64,000 nucleotides of DNA, taken from an uncultured Collinsella sp. Its GTDB lineage: Bacteria; Actinomycetota; Coriobacteriia; Coriobacteriales; Coriobacteriaceae. How positions within the stretch are numbered: position 1 is the stretch's first letter; every line of letters begins with the position of its first letter. The position numbers were made by a program, and so were the translations under genes. This document shows, piece by piece, positions 1 to 8,879 of this stretch. Below the pieces are notes generated by a model. The model saw nothing but the letters and a program-made list of their open reading frames with translations. It was not told where the DNA came from and did no database searches. The stretch spans positions 10,993 through 74,992 of the forward strand of contig CATYZI010000006.1 in NCBI GenBank assembly GCA_958415625.1, in the 5' to 3' direction.

Positions 1-1082
1 AGCGTGTCAACGGCCAGCTGGTCGTTCTCGTCGCCGTACTGCGGGACGATAACGCCGTGGTTGGTGACCAGGTAGTTCATGTAGGAGGCGATCAGCGGCT
101 CGTCGGGGACGCGCGGCTCGGCGTTCTCGTCGGCGTCGATGGTGTCGCAGGAGGCCTGGTCCATGAACAGCGGGTTCACGGGCATGCAGAGCTTGTAGAC
201 CTTCATCTTGCGGCCCTTGGCGTCAACGGCGTTGGAGAGGGTCTCGTAGGCGGCGTGACACTGCTCGTAGAACGGATACTCGGGATCGTCGGTCCAGATG
301 CAGGCCATGACGCCCGGAGCGATGAACGTGGCGACGTCGTCGATGTGGCCGTTGGTCTCCTCGGGGTCGATGCCCTCCTTGACCCAGATGACCTTCTCGA
401 CACCCAGGTAATCCTTGAGGTGCTCGTCCATGTAGGCGCGAAGCTCCTCGCTCCAGGGCTCAAACTTCTTCTTGAACTTGGGCCAGATGGACTCGGGATC
501 CTCTTCCTCCTCGAGCACTGCAGAGCAGGTGCGGCCCGGGGAAAGCAGGCACTGGTCGGTCACGACAAGGGTGCCCTCGCCGTCGACGGTGATGGAGCCA
601 CCCTCGAGGATCATGTCATCGGGACGGTAGCGGCGGCAGCCGGAGAGCTCGGCCATCTTGAGGGCGATCTGCTCGTCCTTGTCCCACGGGAAATAGAGGC
701 CGTCGACGAGACCGCCGTAGGCGTTGAAGTGCCAGTGGTTGGCGCGCTTCTCGCCCTTGCCGTTGATGACGTAGGTGGCGGCGGTGTCGCGGAACCAGGC
801 GTCGTCGGTGGTCATCTCGATAACGGTGACGTTCTCATCGTTCTCAAAGACGGCCTTGCAGTTGGCATAGTCGACCTGGTTGGCGCACATATAGACCGGG
901 GTGAACTCGGAGATGGCGCGGGCGATGGCGGCATACTGCTTCTGAGCCGGCTTGGCGCCGTGGGCCCAGGTGTCGGTGCGGTGGGGCCAACCCATCCACA
1001 CGCGATCCTGCGGGGCGAACTCAGCGGGCATAAAGAAGCCGTCGGCCTTGGGGGTGGACTCGGACTCGGTGATCGTACGCAT
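1..1082 (-). CDS. aguA: agmatine deiminase, partial (C-terminus off window)
   Basis: Converts agmatine to N-carbamoylputrescine and ammonia, the entry step of the cytosolic agmatine deiminase pathway. The ATG at 1082 is preceded by GGAGGAAAT, and 360 codons are visible before the left edge. Family blocks seen include DRVWMGWPHR near the N-terminus, DDAWFRDTAATYVIN around residue 90-105, LEGGSITVDGEGTL and TNGHIDDVATFI with the His-Asp pair of the active site. Family members are about 365-370 residues long and carry the catalytic Cys in a GGGNIHC motif at the very C-terminus, which lies outside the window, so the nucleophile cannot be checked. It lies downstream of the putrescine carbamoyltransferase and antiporter genes on the same strand, as in agu operons; carbamate kinase is expected off-window. 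Confidence 0.93.
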   Translation of the reverse strand, partial: MRTITESESTPKADGFFMPAEFAPQDRVWMGWPHRTDTWAHGAKPAQKQYAAIARAISEFTPVYMCANQVDYANCKAVFENDENVTVIEMTTDDAWFRDTAATYVINGKGEKRANHWHFNAYGGLVDGLYFPWDKDEQIALKMAELSGCRRYRPDDMILEGGSITVDGEGTLVVTDQCLLSPGRTCSAVLEEEEDPESIWPKFKKKFEPWSEELRAYMDEHLKDYLGVEKVIWVKEGIDPEETNGHIDDVATFIAPGVMACIWTDDPEYPFYEQCHAAYETLSNAVDAKGRKMKVYKLCMPVNPLFMDQASCDTIDADENAEPRVPDEPLIASYMNYLVTNHGVIVPQYGDENDQLAVDT

Positions 1083-1104
1083 AAGATTTCCTCCAAATCG
1101 AACG

Positions 1105-1440
1105 ATCGCTTGCTGCGGGCGGGTTACCCGCAGCCTAAAACCAAGAGATGGTAGGCGCCCGTTCCCCGGCAAAGGTCGGGGCGCCCGGCGCCGGTTTTCA
1201 CGGAATCGCACCGGCAAGCGACGACGTAACCAAGTGCGCGGAGACAAAACGCACGAAGGATACGGAAGAGAGATTGGGGTGGGCGGTGGTTACCGGAGCT
1301 ATCGCTCACACCCACCCCGGGGAATGGTTAGCAAACCTGTCGCTTGGGCACGCCTCCGAAGAGGCTAGAGTGCCCAGAGTCGGGAGCGACAAGCCCGACG
1401 AAGCGCGCGTTGGTGCACGAGGAGGGTTGGAGCCCCAGAA
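1105..1440 (-). promoter_or_regulatory. structured untranslated region upstream of aguA (possible cis-regulatory RNA)
   Basis: This 370-base gap inside the agu gene set has no convincing gene but is dense in long nested helices. On the minus strand TGTCGCT (1391-1385) pairs with AGCGACA (1344-1338). It encloses TGGGCAC/GTGCCCA (1376-1370 with 1351-1345), and that encloses GCCTC-TTCG-GAGGC, a stable cUUCGg tetraloop in the minus-strand reading. GGGGTGGG (1318-1311) pairs with CCCACCCC (1283-1276). GCTGCGGG/CCCGCAGC (1134-1127 with 1119-1112) lies just before the aguA ribosome binding site. The UUCG loop argues that the RNA is read with the operon. I do not recognise a known riboswitch family in it. 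Confidence 0.45.
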
Positions 1441-1449
1441 CCGGGTGCT

Positions 1450-2889
1450 CTAGTTCTCCTCGGCCTCGGCGGCCTCCTCAGCGAGACGCTGGGCTGCGAG
1501 CTCAGGGGTCAGACCCTTGTACTCTTCCTTGCGGCCCTTGGCGCTGACGACGCGGACGACCTCGCCGATGAGCACGAGCACGATGAAGATAACGATCATC
1601 GGGAGCTTGTCGCCAATCTCGGCGGCGGAGAACGGCACCAGCGTTGCGACGATGGCCAGGACCAGCTCGATGCAGGGGATGGCCAGCATGACCTTCATCA
1701 TGGTGCCCTTAAACGGGAACGTGAAGATGCGCTCACGGTTCGGGTCGTTCTTACGAAGGTTGAGGAACGCCGGGAACATCGGGATGTAGGTCAGCAGCAG
1801 GAAGACGACGGAGGTGCCGAAGAGCATCCAGAAGACACCGTTGGAGATGGCGTCGATGGGAACCAGCTGCAGGCACAGCACCAGGGAGGCAACGATGGCG
1901 TTGACCAGGTTGGCGCCGTTGGGCATATCGTCATCCGAGATCATCGAGGCGAAGACCTTGGGCATGTTGCCGTGCTCGGCAGCGTAGCGGGCGACGGAGT
2001 TGACGCCGAAGGACCAGGCGGCCATGTTGGCGAACAGGGTGATCAGGAAGGCGATGCAGATGACCTTGAAGATCATGGAGTCGCCCACCATGGTCTGGAC
2101 TGCGACGATCATGCCGTAGTCGGGATCGATGGAGTCGGCCGGCACCGCAGCGCCGATGCCAAAGCCAGCGAACAGGTAGATCACGGCGATGGACAGGCCA
2201 CCGACGATGATAGCCTTGGGAATATCGCGAGCGGGATCGGCCATGTCATCGGTCATGGTGCAGATGACCTCGAAGCCCATGAAGTTAAAGATGATGATCG
2301 ACAGGTAACCGAGAGCGTTGGTGTTGGTGAGCTCGGGCAGGAAGGTGGCAGCGGACATGTCGTTCGCAAAACCGTTCTCCATGGCATACCAAATGCCCAA
2401 AGCGCCAACGATAACGGCGACGGCGACCTTGATGATGGCGCCACCGTTAAGGACCCACTCGGAGTCGGCCGCCTTGGAGCGGCCCATGAGGTAGACGATC
2501 CACACAAAGGCAAGATCGATACCCATCTTGGCGATCAAGTTGAACTCAACGCCAAAGACCATGCCCAAAATGTCGGGGAACATGGTAGCCAGCGAGGCAA
2601 TCCACAGCGGGTAGTTGACCCAGTAGTAATACGAGATGCGGGCGCCCCATTTGTCGCCCAGGCCATCGCGTACCCAGTCGTAAATGCCGCCCTCGCCGTC
2701 ATAGGTGGTGCCGAGCTCGGCAACAACCATGCCATAAGGAAGCAGGAAGGTCAGGATCAGGAAGATCCACCAGAAGAACTGCTGGTTGCCAATGGCAGCA
2801 GCAGGAGCGGCGGCCTCGCAAACGAAGACGACGCAGATGATGGTCGAAATGACCGTCAAAAAGGAAAGCTTTTTCTTTCCGTCGCTCAT
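1450..2889 (-). CDS. aguD: APC-family amino acid/polyamine antiporter, probable agmatine/putrescine exchanger
   Basis: A 479-residue integral membrane protein with about 12 hydrophobic segments and the APC superfamily pattern. These include an early unwound helix region (FVCEAAAPAAAIGNQQFFWW), YGMVVAELGTTYDGEGGIYDW around TM2 and FNFMGFEVICTMTDDM in TM6. The C-terminal tail is charged (EYKGLTPELAAQRLAEE). The start is ATG at 2889 after GGAGCTCATC. It lies between the carbamoyltransferase and the agmatine deiminase genes on one strand. From that context it most likely imports agmatine in exchange for putrescine, like AguD. The transport substrate is inferred only from neighbours; related APC proteins exchange glutamate/GABA or other amino acids. 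Confidence 0.8.
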   Translation of the reverse strand: MSDGKKKLSFLTVISTIICVVFVCEAAAPAAAIGNQQFFWWIFLILTFLLPYGMVVAELGTTYDGEGGIYDWVRDGLGDKWGARISYYYWVNYPLWIASLATMFPDILGMVFGVEFNLIAKMGIDLAFVWIVYLMGRSKAADSEWVLNGGAIIKVAVAVIVGALGIWYAMENGFANDMSAATFLPELTNTNALGYLSIIIFNFMGFEVICTMTDDMADPARDIPKAIIVGGLSIAVIYLFAGFGIGAAVPADSIDPDYGMIVAVQTMVGDSMIFKVICIAFLITLFANMAAWSFGVNSVARYAAEHGNMPKVFASMISDDDMPNGANLVNAIVASLVLCLQLVPIDAISNGVFWMLFGTSVVFLLLTYIPMFPAFLNLRKNDPNRERIFTFPFKGTMMKVMLAIPCIELVLAIVATLVPFSAAEIGDKLPMIVIFIVLVLIGEVVRVVSAKGRKEEYKGLTPELAAQRLAEEAAEAEEN

Positions 2890-3021
2890 GATGAGCTCCT
2901 TCGCTCAGTCTTGGACAGATCCGAGGCCCAAGGTACTAAGGCAATTGCCTGAGCCTCGGTGAGCGGGCGACAGGAGACGAGCATCCGCCGCCCGCAAACG
3001 TGCGTTTAGCAGGCTTAAGGC

Positions 3022-4095
3022 TTAGAGCTGCTCGAGAGCCTCGAGAGCGGCGTGAAGCTCGGCCTTGGCGGAGTACTCGACACCCTCGTCGTTGAGCGGG
3101 GTGCGCTTGCCCAGGGCAGCGAGGAGAGCACGGATGGAGTGCTTGCGGTTCTCGGCCTCGACCCAGCACAGGGAGCGCTCGGGATCGTCCATAACCTCGT
3201 CGACGACTTCCTCGTTGCGAGTGGCCGGCAGGCAGTGCATGAACTTGGAGTTGGGGCCGGCGAAGTTCATCATGTCCATGGTGACCTGATACTTGGGGTA
3301 GAACACGTCCATGTAGTTCTCGCCCGAGACCTCCTCGTCGTACAGGCCATACCACACGTCGGTGTAGATGAAGTCGGCGCCCTTGATGCACTCGATGTCG
3401 TCGGAGATGACGACGGAGCCGCCGGAGACCTTGCAGTTCTCCTCGGCGATGGCCATCATCTGCTTGCCGAACTCGGCGCGCTCCTCAACGGTGCCAACGT
3501 GCAGGCCGCCGTCGGGGATCTGGTGGCCCTTGGGTCCAAACTGGACAAACTTCATGCCGACCTTGGAGGCGATGAACATGAGGGAGACGCAGACCTGGGT
3601 GGCGTCGCCGATGAAGGCCAGGGTGCAGTCCTCGATCTTCTTGCCCTCGGGGAGGTTCTCGAGCATGGTCATGAGGTCGCCCATCTCCTGCGTGGGATGG
3701 TTGAACTCGGACATGCCATTGATGACGGGCACAGCGGAGCCCTCGGCGAGGCCGACGACGTCCTTGTGACGGTCAACGCGAGCCATCATGATGTCGAGCA
3801 GCGAGCCCATAACGCGAGCGGTGTCGCCCAGGGACTCGTGACCGCCGAGCTGGATGGTGCCAGGGCCATAGAACTGAGCATGGCCGCCGAGGTCGGTCAT
3901 AGCGGTCTCGAAGGAAAGACGGGTGCGGGTGGAAACCTGCTGGAAGATCATGCCAAGGCTCTGGTTGCGGAGCAGGTGCGGATAATAACCGTCAACCTTG
4001 ATGGCCTTCTTCATTGCCAGGCCAAGATCCTCGATAGCCAGGATCTGCTCTTTGGTGAAGTCGTTGGTGTCGATGAAATCCTTAGGCAGCGCCAT
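3022..4095 (-). CDS. ptcA: putrescine carbamoyltransferase
   Basis: Phosphorolyses N-carbamoylputrescine to putrescine plus carbamoyl phosphate, the second step of agmatine catabolism and the source of ATP through carbamate kinase. It has 357 residues. The carbamoyl-phosphate loop STRTRLSFE lies near residue 55, followed by HPTQEMGDL, FIGDATQV, and HCLPATRNEEV near residue 275. The ornithine-binding SMG signature of ornithine carbamoyltransferase is absent and is replaced by DVWYGLYDEE, as in the putrescine enzymes, and the neighbours are agu genes. The ATG at 4095 follows GGAAAGGA; an in-frame upstream ATG at 4179 lacks a comparable site. An ornithine carbamoyltransferase (arginine deiminase pathway) is the alternative reading. 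Confidence 0.85.
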   Translation of the reverse strand: MALPKDFIDTNDFTKEQILAIEDLGLAMKKAIKVDGYYPHLLRNQSLGMIFQQVSTRTRLSFETAMTDLGGHAQFYGPGTIQLGGHESLGDTARVMGSLLDIMMARVDRHKDVVGLAEGSAVPVINGMSEFNHPTQEMGDLMTMLENLPEGKKIEDCTLAFIGDATQVCVSLMFIASKVGMKFVQFGPKGHQIPDGGLHVGTVEERAEFGKQMMAIAEENCKVSGGSVVISDDIECIKGADFIYTDVWYGLYDEEVSGENYMDVFYPKYQVTMDMMNFAGPNSKFMHCLPATRNEEVVDEVMDDPERSLCWVEAENRKHSIRALLAALGKRTPLNDEGVEYSAKAELHAALEALEQL

Positions 4096-4424
4096 GCCGA
4101 TTCCTTTCCGCCGGTCGTGCCGACTATTGCTATGAGGCGCTCGAACATCACGCCTCGTGTTGACAAGACCATCATTCACCCGTATGCAATTTTTACCTAG
4201 TTTATTCGGGATTAAAGACCGTTCACGGAGTTACACCCCCTCTAAACCAATATAAACCCGCAGGTAGCCAGCTTGCAGGGGGTTTACTATCTAGAACCGC
4301 GAACGGTATACGGCTATGCTGTATCTCGGCGCCTAATCCGCAATGGAACGAAGGGTTGAGACGTCTATATCCCACAAGGTATACAGGGCTCGGCCATAGA
4401 TGAAATGAGATGGGACGGTGGCAG
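4096..4424. promoter_or_regulatory. divergent agu promoter region with two inverted CCGTTCRCGG sites
   Basis: This gap between the divergent ptcA and LuxR genes holds CCGTTCACGG at 4219-4228 and its inverted relative CCGCGAACGG at 4297-4306, so two copies face each other 78 bases apart. The same core is found upstream of many sugar operons in this window, there usually as direct repeats 21 bases apart. Here no second copy exists at that pitch. It may be a binding region for the neighbouring LuxR protein or for a global regulator. Confidence 0.4.
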
Positions 4425-5390
4425 ATGAACACCCTGATGTTCTTCTATACCCTAGCGATACTCGTGATCTGTATTGTGACGGCAGTGCTTTCGCTTGCCG
4501 CCTATGCCTCGTCTCGTCGACGCTTCTTTATCTATGGCAGCGGCGTTTTTATTTGCTATGCCATCGAGATGACCGAGATCTTCTTTTTTGAATACACGTT
4601 GCAAAACCAGAGTTTTCCAGCCAGCGACTATTACTCAATTACCATGCCTGTGTTGCGGACCCTTGTGGCGACCGCTTCACAAGCTTTTATCTGGCTCATT
4701 GCCATGGACTTGCTCGACAAACATTCAAAAAAGCAGTTTGTTATTCCCGTCGCAACGTTCTTCCTGAGCGAGCTGCTGGTCATTGTCGCTGTCCCCTACG
4801 GCCCCATGCATCAATGGCTCTACTACACGATGCGTCAGGTATTCCTTGTATTTGTGGGACTGTATATCTTTTGGACGGCGCATAAAAGCACGCAGGTCGA
4901 GCTTAAGGCGCGCGTCAACAATCAACGAAAGCACCTCATTATCGGCGCCATTCTGGTCGGGTGCATCGTTGCCGAGGATTTCTACAACATCCTTGTTGTT
5001 CCCATGAGCCTGGCACCCTCTTGGCTGCAGCTGTACCTGTCCGAGCGCAACTTTAGCGAGAACATCTTTGCGTGCTACTTTGCGATTCTGCTGATCATCT
5101 ATGCCTATCACGTGCTTTCGATTCGCATGCAGGAGGCGCCCGAGGAAAAGAACGTCAGCGATCTTGATCGACACATCGAAGAGCAGATGCCCTTCTATCG
5201 CAACGCCTACAAGCTCTCCAACCGCGAAACCGAAGTCATGCGTCTGGTTGTGTTGGGCAAATCGAACCAAGAGATCGCTGACGAGCTCTTCCTTGCCGTG
5301 GGCACCGTCAAGACCCATATCCACAACATCCTGGTCAAAACTGAGCAGCAAAACCGCACGACGCTCATCCTCCACTTTTGGAAACGATAA
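4425..5390 (+). CDS. aguR: LuxR-family regulator with N-terminal membrane domain, AguR-like
   Basis: A 321-residue one-component regulator. The first roughly 240 residues form about seven hydrophobic segments (for example FFYTLAILVICIVTAVLSLA and a segment ending IFACYFAILLIIYAYHV). The last 65 residues are a LuxR/GerE helix-turn-helix: YKLSNRETEVMRLVVLGKSN followed by QEIADELFLAVGTVKTHIHN. The agmatine operons of enterococci and lactococci are activated by AguR, a membrane-bound LuxR protein, and this gene is divergent from the agu operon, so it is the likely agmatine-responsive activator. ATG 4425 follows GGGACGGTGGCAG; an in-frame ATG at 4410 is possible. Membrane LuxR proteins are numerous in Coriobacteriia, so the ligand is inferred. 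Confidence 0.8.
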   Translation: MNTLMFFYTLAILVICIVTAVLSLAAYASSRRRFFIYGSGVFICYAIEMTEIFFFEYTLQNQSFPASDYYSITMPVLRTLVATASQAFIWLIAMDLLDKHSKKQFVIPVATFFLSELLVIVAVPYGPMHQWLYYTMRQVFLVFVGLYIFWTAHKSTQVELKARVNNQRKHLIIGAILVGCIVAEDFYNILVVPMSLAPSWLQLYLSERNFSENIFACYFAILLIIYAYHVLSIRMQEAPEEKNVSDLDRHIEEQMPFYRNAYKLSNRETEVMRLVVLGKSNQEIADELFLAVGTVKTHIHNILVKTEQQNRTTLILHFWKR

Positions 5391-5442
5391 CCTACCAAAA
5401 AGGGACAGGTTTATTTTGGCAGGTTTTATCTGGGCAAATGCC

Positions 5443-5483
5443 AAAACCGCCGCGAGGGAGCTACTTTCCCTCGCGGCGGTTTT
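5443..5483 (+). terminator. rho-independent terminator after the LuxR gene
   Basis: Perfect 17-base arms AAAACCGCCGCGAGGGA and TCCCTCGCGGCGGTTTT around a short loop, ending in T residues on both strands, 53 bases after the luxR stop. Confidence 0.85.
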
Positions 5484-5497
5484 CTAGCAGTAAAACC

Positions 5498-5616
5498 AAG
5501 TGAGTAGGCTTTTGGCGGGATGCCGAGCACGCCCCAAAACACCACCGCCCTGACCTGCGGTTTTATTGAGCGTTTGGCGCGGTGTGCTCGACAAGTCCAA
5601 AAAAGTCTACTCACTT
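5498..5616. repeat. 119-bp palindromic intergenic element with ACCTGCGGTTTT core
   Basis: Imperfect terminal inverted repeats AAGTGAGTAGGCTTTTGG (5498-5515) and CCAAAAAAGTCTACTCACTT (5597-5616) bracket a second inverted stretch (CCGAGCAC and GTGTGCTCG) and an ACCTGCGGTTTT core at 5553-5564. Longer elements with the same core occur at 23700-23853 and 43043-43197. It lies between two opposed terminators and carries no gene. Confidence 0.6.
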
Positions 5617-5640
5617 GCATCTGAGAGGCATCCGATAGAC

Positions 5641-5690
5641 AAAAAACCGCCGCGGAAGGGGGCCGACTCCCTCCGCGGCGGTTGTTTGCG
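5641..5690 (-). terminator. terminator of the ABC exporter operon
   Basis: Stem AACCGCCGCGGAGGG with its complement, followed on the minus strand by GGTTTTTTG. It lies about 30 bases beyond the stop of the ABC permease gene. Confidence 0.8.
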
Positions 5691-5718
5691 TTAGTTTTGC
5701 GACGGTTTTGCCCGCTTG

Positions 5719-7956
5719 CTACTCGCTGTAGCGGGTGGCGATGGCAGCTTGTACCATGCCGGCGCTCATGAGGTACGTCACCAGGAAGTAGCCACCATAG
5801 GCTGCCAGGAAAATCGCACAGGTGAGGCCCACCGTGCCGCCGATGCTCATGTTGCCAAACGTGCTCACCAGCTCGATGATCACCTTGAGCGCCACAAAGG
5901 AGTGCGCCAGACCCACTGCCAGCGGGAACAGGAAGAACACCGCTTGCTGTGCCATCACCGAATGGCGAATCTGGCGGTCGTCACAGCCGATCTGCGCCAG
6001 CACGCGATAGCTGCGGCTGCCATCTGCCACGTTGGAGAGCTGCTGGATCGACAGAATTGCCGCGCATGCAACGACCAGTACAAAGCCGATGTAGATAGCC
6101 AGATAGCTAATCATGCCGTTCATCTGCGCTGCCTGCGTATATAGCTCGGAGCGTGTCATGAAGACTCCCCACGACCCCGGCTCCTTGCCGTCAACGAGCA
6201 GATTGTCGAGCATGGTGTATTTAATGAGCTCATCGGCCTCGGTAACATCCATCCCCTGCTTGTAATTAACGAGCAGATTACTGGAATACGGCTGCAGATT
6301 AAGCTGGGACAGCAGCTCATCGGCAACGACCACGGTACCGGGATTGCTACCGAGCCCCGAGTTGGCGATGGCCGCCGTGTCCTCGTCCGACTTATCGGTT
6401 GCGGGCTTGAGCTCATGCCCACCCAAGGTGAGGGTATGGCCGCCGGCCATATATTTGGTGTACAGGTCGCCCAGCTCACCGCCCATATCACACGTAAGCA
6501 CGTACTGGTCGCGGCCAATGCTCACCGGCTCCTCGCCCATCATCTGGCGCAGCTTGTTGTACTGGCTCGCCGGCGTCACAAACAGGCCCATATCATCGGC
6601 ATTGCTGCCCTCGAGCACCTTGGGGAGCTTTTCGCCCATGGCCTTGCACATCTCGCCCGCCGTCACCGAAGGATCCGAGCCGCCAAGCGTATAGCTCAGA
6701 TACGAGTCGATCTGCACATGTTCACCGGCAACATCGGCGATATTGACCTTCTTGCCGGTCTCGTTGCCATTATCTGCCGACTTGCCCTTGATACTTTCCG
6801 CAACGTTATCGGGATCGATACGGTCACCGTGCCATGCAGCGTACAAATCGACCGTTGCGTCTGCCAGCACCATGCGATCGGCCTCGGAAGGATTGACATA
6901 CTCCTTGTAGTAGTCGAGCGTTTCGGGCGTGTAATAGACATACGTCTGAGACGCGTCAACAGGGTTATAGCGCTCCAGGTTTTCGTTCATCACGTTGGCG
7001 ATCGACATACCGCACGTCACCGAGGTGATGGCCAAAAACAGAATCATCGCGATGACGCCCATCGAAAAGCACACCGTATTGACCTTGGCCGAAAGCTGGC
7101 GCACGGTAAACATGTTGAGGCCGCGCCAATACACGCTGCGCAGGCTCTGCAGCAGCTTGATGAGCATGCCCGAGAGTCCCCAGAACAGGGCAAAAGTACC
7201 CACTGTAACCATAGCGGTCGTAATGCCAAACTGGCTCATGGCCTCTTGCAGCTTGCTGTCCGTCGCGGTTAGCGGGAACCCATCACGTAGCAGACGGTAA
7301 TAGGCCACGCCCACAAGCACCACGCCCACGGCAAAGATGGCAATCGCGATCCAGGGGTTGCGTGTCTTGATGCTCTCGTTGCGACGCTCGGCACCCATGA
7401 GCTCAATGAGCTTAGTGCGACGCACGGCGCGAAGGTTCAGCAGTAGCGTGAGCACAAACATTACGAGCATGCAGGCAAGGGTCAGGTTGAACGCATGCAT
7501 CGAGAAAAAGAAGTGGAAATCGGCAATCTGCGTCTTAAAGAGCGAGGCGGTAAAGAACGTCATGAGCTGGGAGAGCCCCACACCCAGCATAATACCAGCG
7601 ACGAAGGCGCCGACCGAAACGATCACGGTCTCGAACGCCATGATCGTGGCGACGCGCCCGCGGCCCATGCCGAGCACCTGGTACAGGCCAAACTCCTTTT
7701 TGCGGCGCTTCATGATGAAGTTATTGGCATACACCATCAAAAAGGCCATAACGCCGGCCAAAAAGTACGTGAGGTAGCCGAGCATGCCGCCCATGAGCTC
7801 GGACAGTCCCTCCTCCTTGATGCCAGCGATGTCGACCTGCATCGAGATGGTGTTAAAGGCATAGAAGACCGTGACACCCAGGGTGAGCGTCAACAAGTAG
7901 ACGAGGTAATCGCGCCCGGCGCGGCGGACGTTGCCCCAAGCGAGTTTACAGAGCAT
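5719..7956 (-). CDS. FtsX-domain ABC transporter permease, BceB-like
   Basis: A 745-residue permease with ten predicted membrane segments: one N-terminal, FtsX-type groups near residues 50-180 and 270-320, and a C-terminal trio near 625-740. A large, mostly extracytoplasmic domain of about 300 residues sits between them. This is the plan of BceB/VraG-type permeases for peptide-antibiotic sensing and detoxification. The ATPase gene upstream ends inside the start of this gene. I choose ATG at 7956, preceded by GGTGAGGG; GTG at 7968 is also in frame. Bce modules are often paired with a two-component system, but none is adjacent here, so lipoprotein or peptide export is an alternative role. Confidence 0.8.
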   Translation of the reverse strand: MLCKLAWGNVRRAGRDYLVYLLTLTLGVTVFYAFNTISMQVDIAGIKEEGLSELMGGMLGYLTYFLAGVMAFLMVYANNFIMKRRKKEFGLYQVLGMGRGRVATIMAFETVIVSVGAFVAGIMLGVGLSQLMTFFTASLFKTQIADFHFFFSMHAFNLTLACMLVMFVLTLLLNLRAVRRTKLIELMGAERRNESIKTRNPWIAIAIFAVGVVLVGVAYYRLLRDGFPLTATDSKLQEAMSQFGITTAMVTVGTFALFWGLSGMLIKLLQSLRSVYWRGLNMFTVRQLSAKVNTVCFSMGVIAMILFLAITSVTCGMSIANVMNENLERYNPVDASQTYVYYTPETLDYYKEYVNPSEADRMVLADATVDLYAAWHGDRIDPDNVAESIKGKSADNGNETGKKVNIADVAGEHVQIDSYLSYTLGGSDPSVTAGEMCKAMGEKLPKVLEGSNADDMGLFVTPASQYNKLRQMMGEEPVSIGRDQYVLTCDMGGELGDLYTKYMAGGHTLTLGGHELKPATDKSDEDTAAIANSGLGSNPGTVVVADELLSQLNLQPYSSNLLVNYKQGMDVTEADELIKYTMLDNLLVDGKEPGSWGVFMTRSELYTQAAQMNGMISYLAIYIGFVLVVACAAILSIQQLSNVADGSRSYRVLAQIGCDDRQIRHSVMAQQAVFFLFPLAVGLAHSFVALKVIIELVSTFGNMSIGGTVGLTCAIFLAAYGGYFLVTYLMSAGMVQAAIATRYSE

Positions 7957-8731
7957 CGGAGCCCTCACCGCCCATCATGGCAACGACCTCCATAATACGG
8001 TCGAAGAACTCTCGGCGGTCGGTGTCACCGCGGCGCAGCTCGGTAAAGATCTTGCCGTCGCGAATAAACAGTACACGGCTCGTGTAGCTGGCGGCAAAAC
8101 TGTCGTGCGTAACCATGAGCACGGTGGCGCGCAGGCGGCGGTTGAGGGCCTCTAGGCTCTCGAGCAGCAGGCGGGCGCTTTTGGAGTCGAGGGCGCCGGT
8201 GGGCTCGTCGGCCATAATCATAGTGGGGTCGGTGACGAGCGCGCGGCAGGCGGCGACGCGCTGCTGCTGGCCGCCGGACATTTGGTAGGGATATTTGTCG
8301 AGTACCTGGCTCACGGACAGACGCGCGGCCACGTCCTGCACGCGGGTCGAGATTTCGGCCGAATTCACACGGGCGATGGTGAGCGGCAGGGCGATGTTCT
8401 CGCGTGCCGTGAGCGTATCGAGCAGGTTGGAATCCTGGAAGATAAAGCCGAGCTCCTCGCGGCGGAACTGCGAAAGCTTGGCCTGCTTCATGCGCGTCAC
8501 GTCCTGGCCGTTGATGCGGATCGTGCCACTTGTGGCGCTATCGATGGTCGACACGCAGTTGAGCAACGTCGACTTGCCCGAGCCCGAGGCGCCCATGATG
8601 CCAACGAATTCGCCGCGGTTGACGGTAAAGCTGACGTCGTTGAGCGCACGGGTCACGTTGCCCAGCGCTCCATATACCTTTTCGAGATGCGCGACCTCCA
8701 GTACCGGGGCCGCCATGTGCGTGGTTTGCAT
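7946..8731 (-). CDS. ABC transporter ATPase, MacB/BceA type
   Basis: A 261-residue cytoplasmic ATPase that powers the downstream permease. It has Walker A GASGSGKST near residue 50, Q-loop FIFQDSNLLDT, signature MSGGQQQRVA, Walker B MIMADEPTGALD and the switch His in LMVTHD. The insert after the Q-loop and the ADEPTGALDS segment are typical of the LolD/MacB/BceA branch. ATG 8731 follows AAAGGACTCGGT. The gene overlaps the permease start by 11 bases (23 with the GTG start), suggesting translational coupling. No membrane segment is present. Confidence 0.9.
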   Translation of the reverse strand: MQTTHMAAPVLEVAHLEKVYGALGNVTRALNDVSFTVNRGEFVGIMGASGSGKSTLLNCVSTIDSATSGTIRINGQDVTRMKQAKLSQFRREELGFIFQDSNLLDTLTARENIALPLTIARVNSAEISTRVQDVAARLSVSQVLDKYPYQMSGGQQQRVAACRALVTDPTMIMADEPTGALDSKSARLLLESLEALNRRLRATVLMVTHDSFAASYTSRVLFIRDGKIFTELRRGDTDRREFFDRIMEVVAMMGGEGSDAL

Positions 8732-8879
8732 ACCGAGTCCTTTCTTGCGATTAGTCTACGGCATCTATAGTCGCAAGAAGCCGAGTCGGCTACCATCGAT
8801 ATGGCTTACGCTTGCCTTACCGTTGTGTAAGGTACGGGTAGCTAGCCTGTCACTTGTTGATGTTGAGAGAGGACTCCTG

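Noticed and set aside
1105..1440. Reading the structured gap as RNase P RNA, tmRNA, T-box or cobalamin riboswitch
   Set aside because: The diagnostic conserved segments of these families were looked for on both strands and not found.
1148..1547. Several short frames between aguA and the antiporter gene
   Set aside because: They run through the strongly paired RNA-like region, have no ribosome sites and no conserved composition.
3022..4095. Ornithine carbamoyltransferase of an arginine deiminase pathway
   Set aside because: The SMG ornithine motif is replaced by VWYGLY and the neighbours are agmatine genes, so putrescine carbamoyltransferase fits better.
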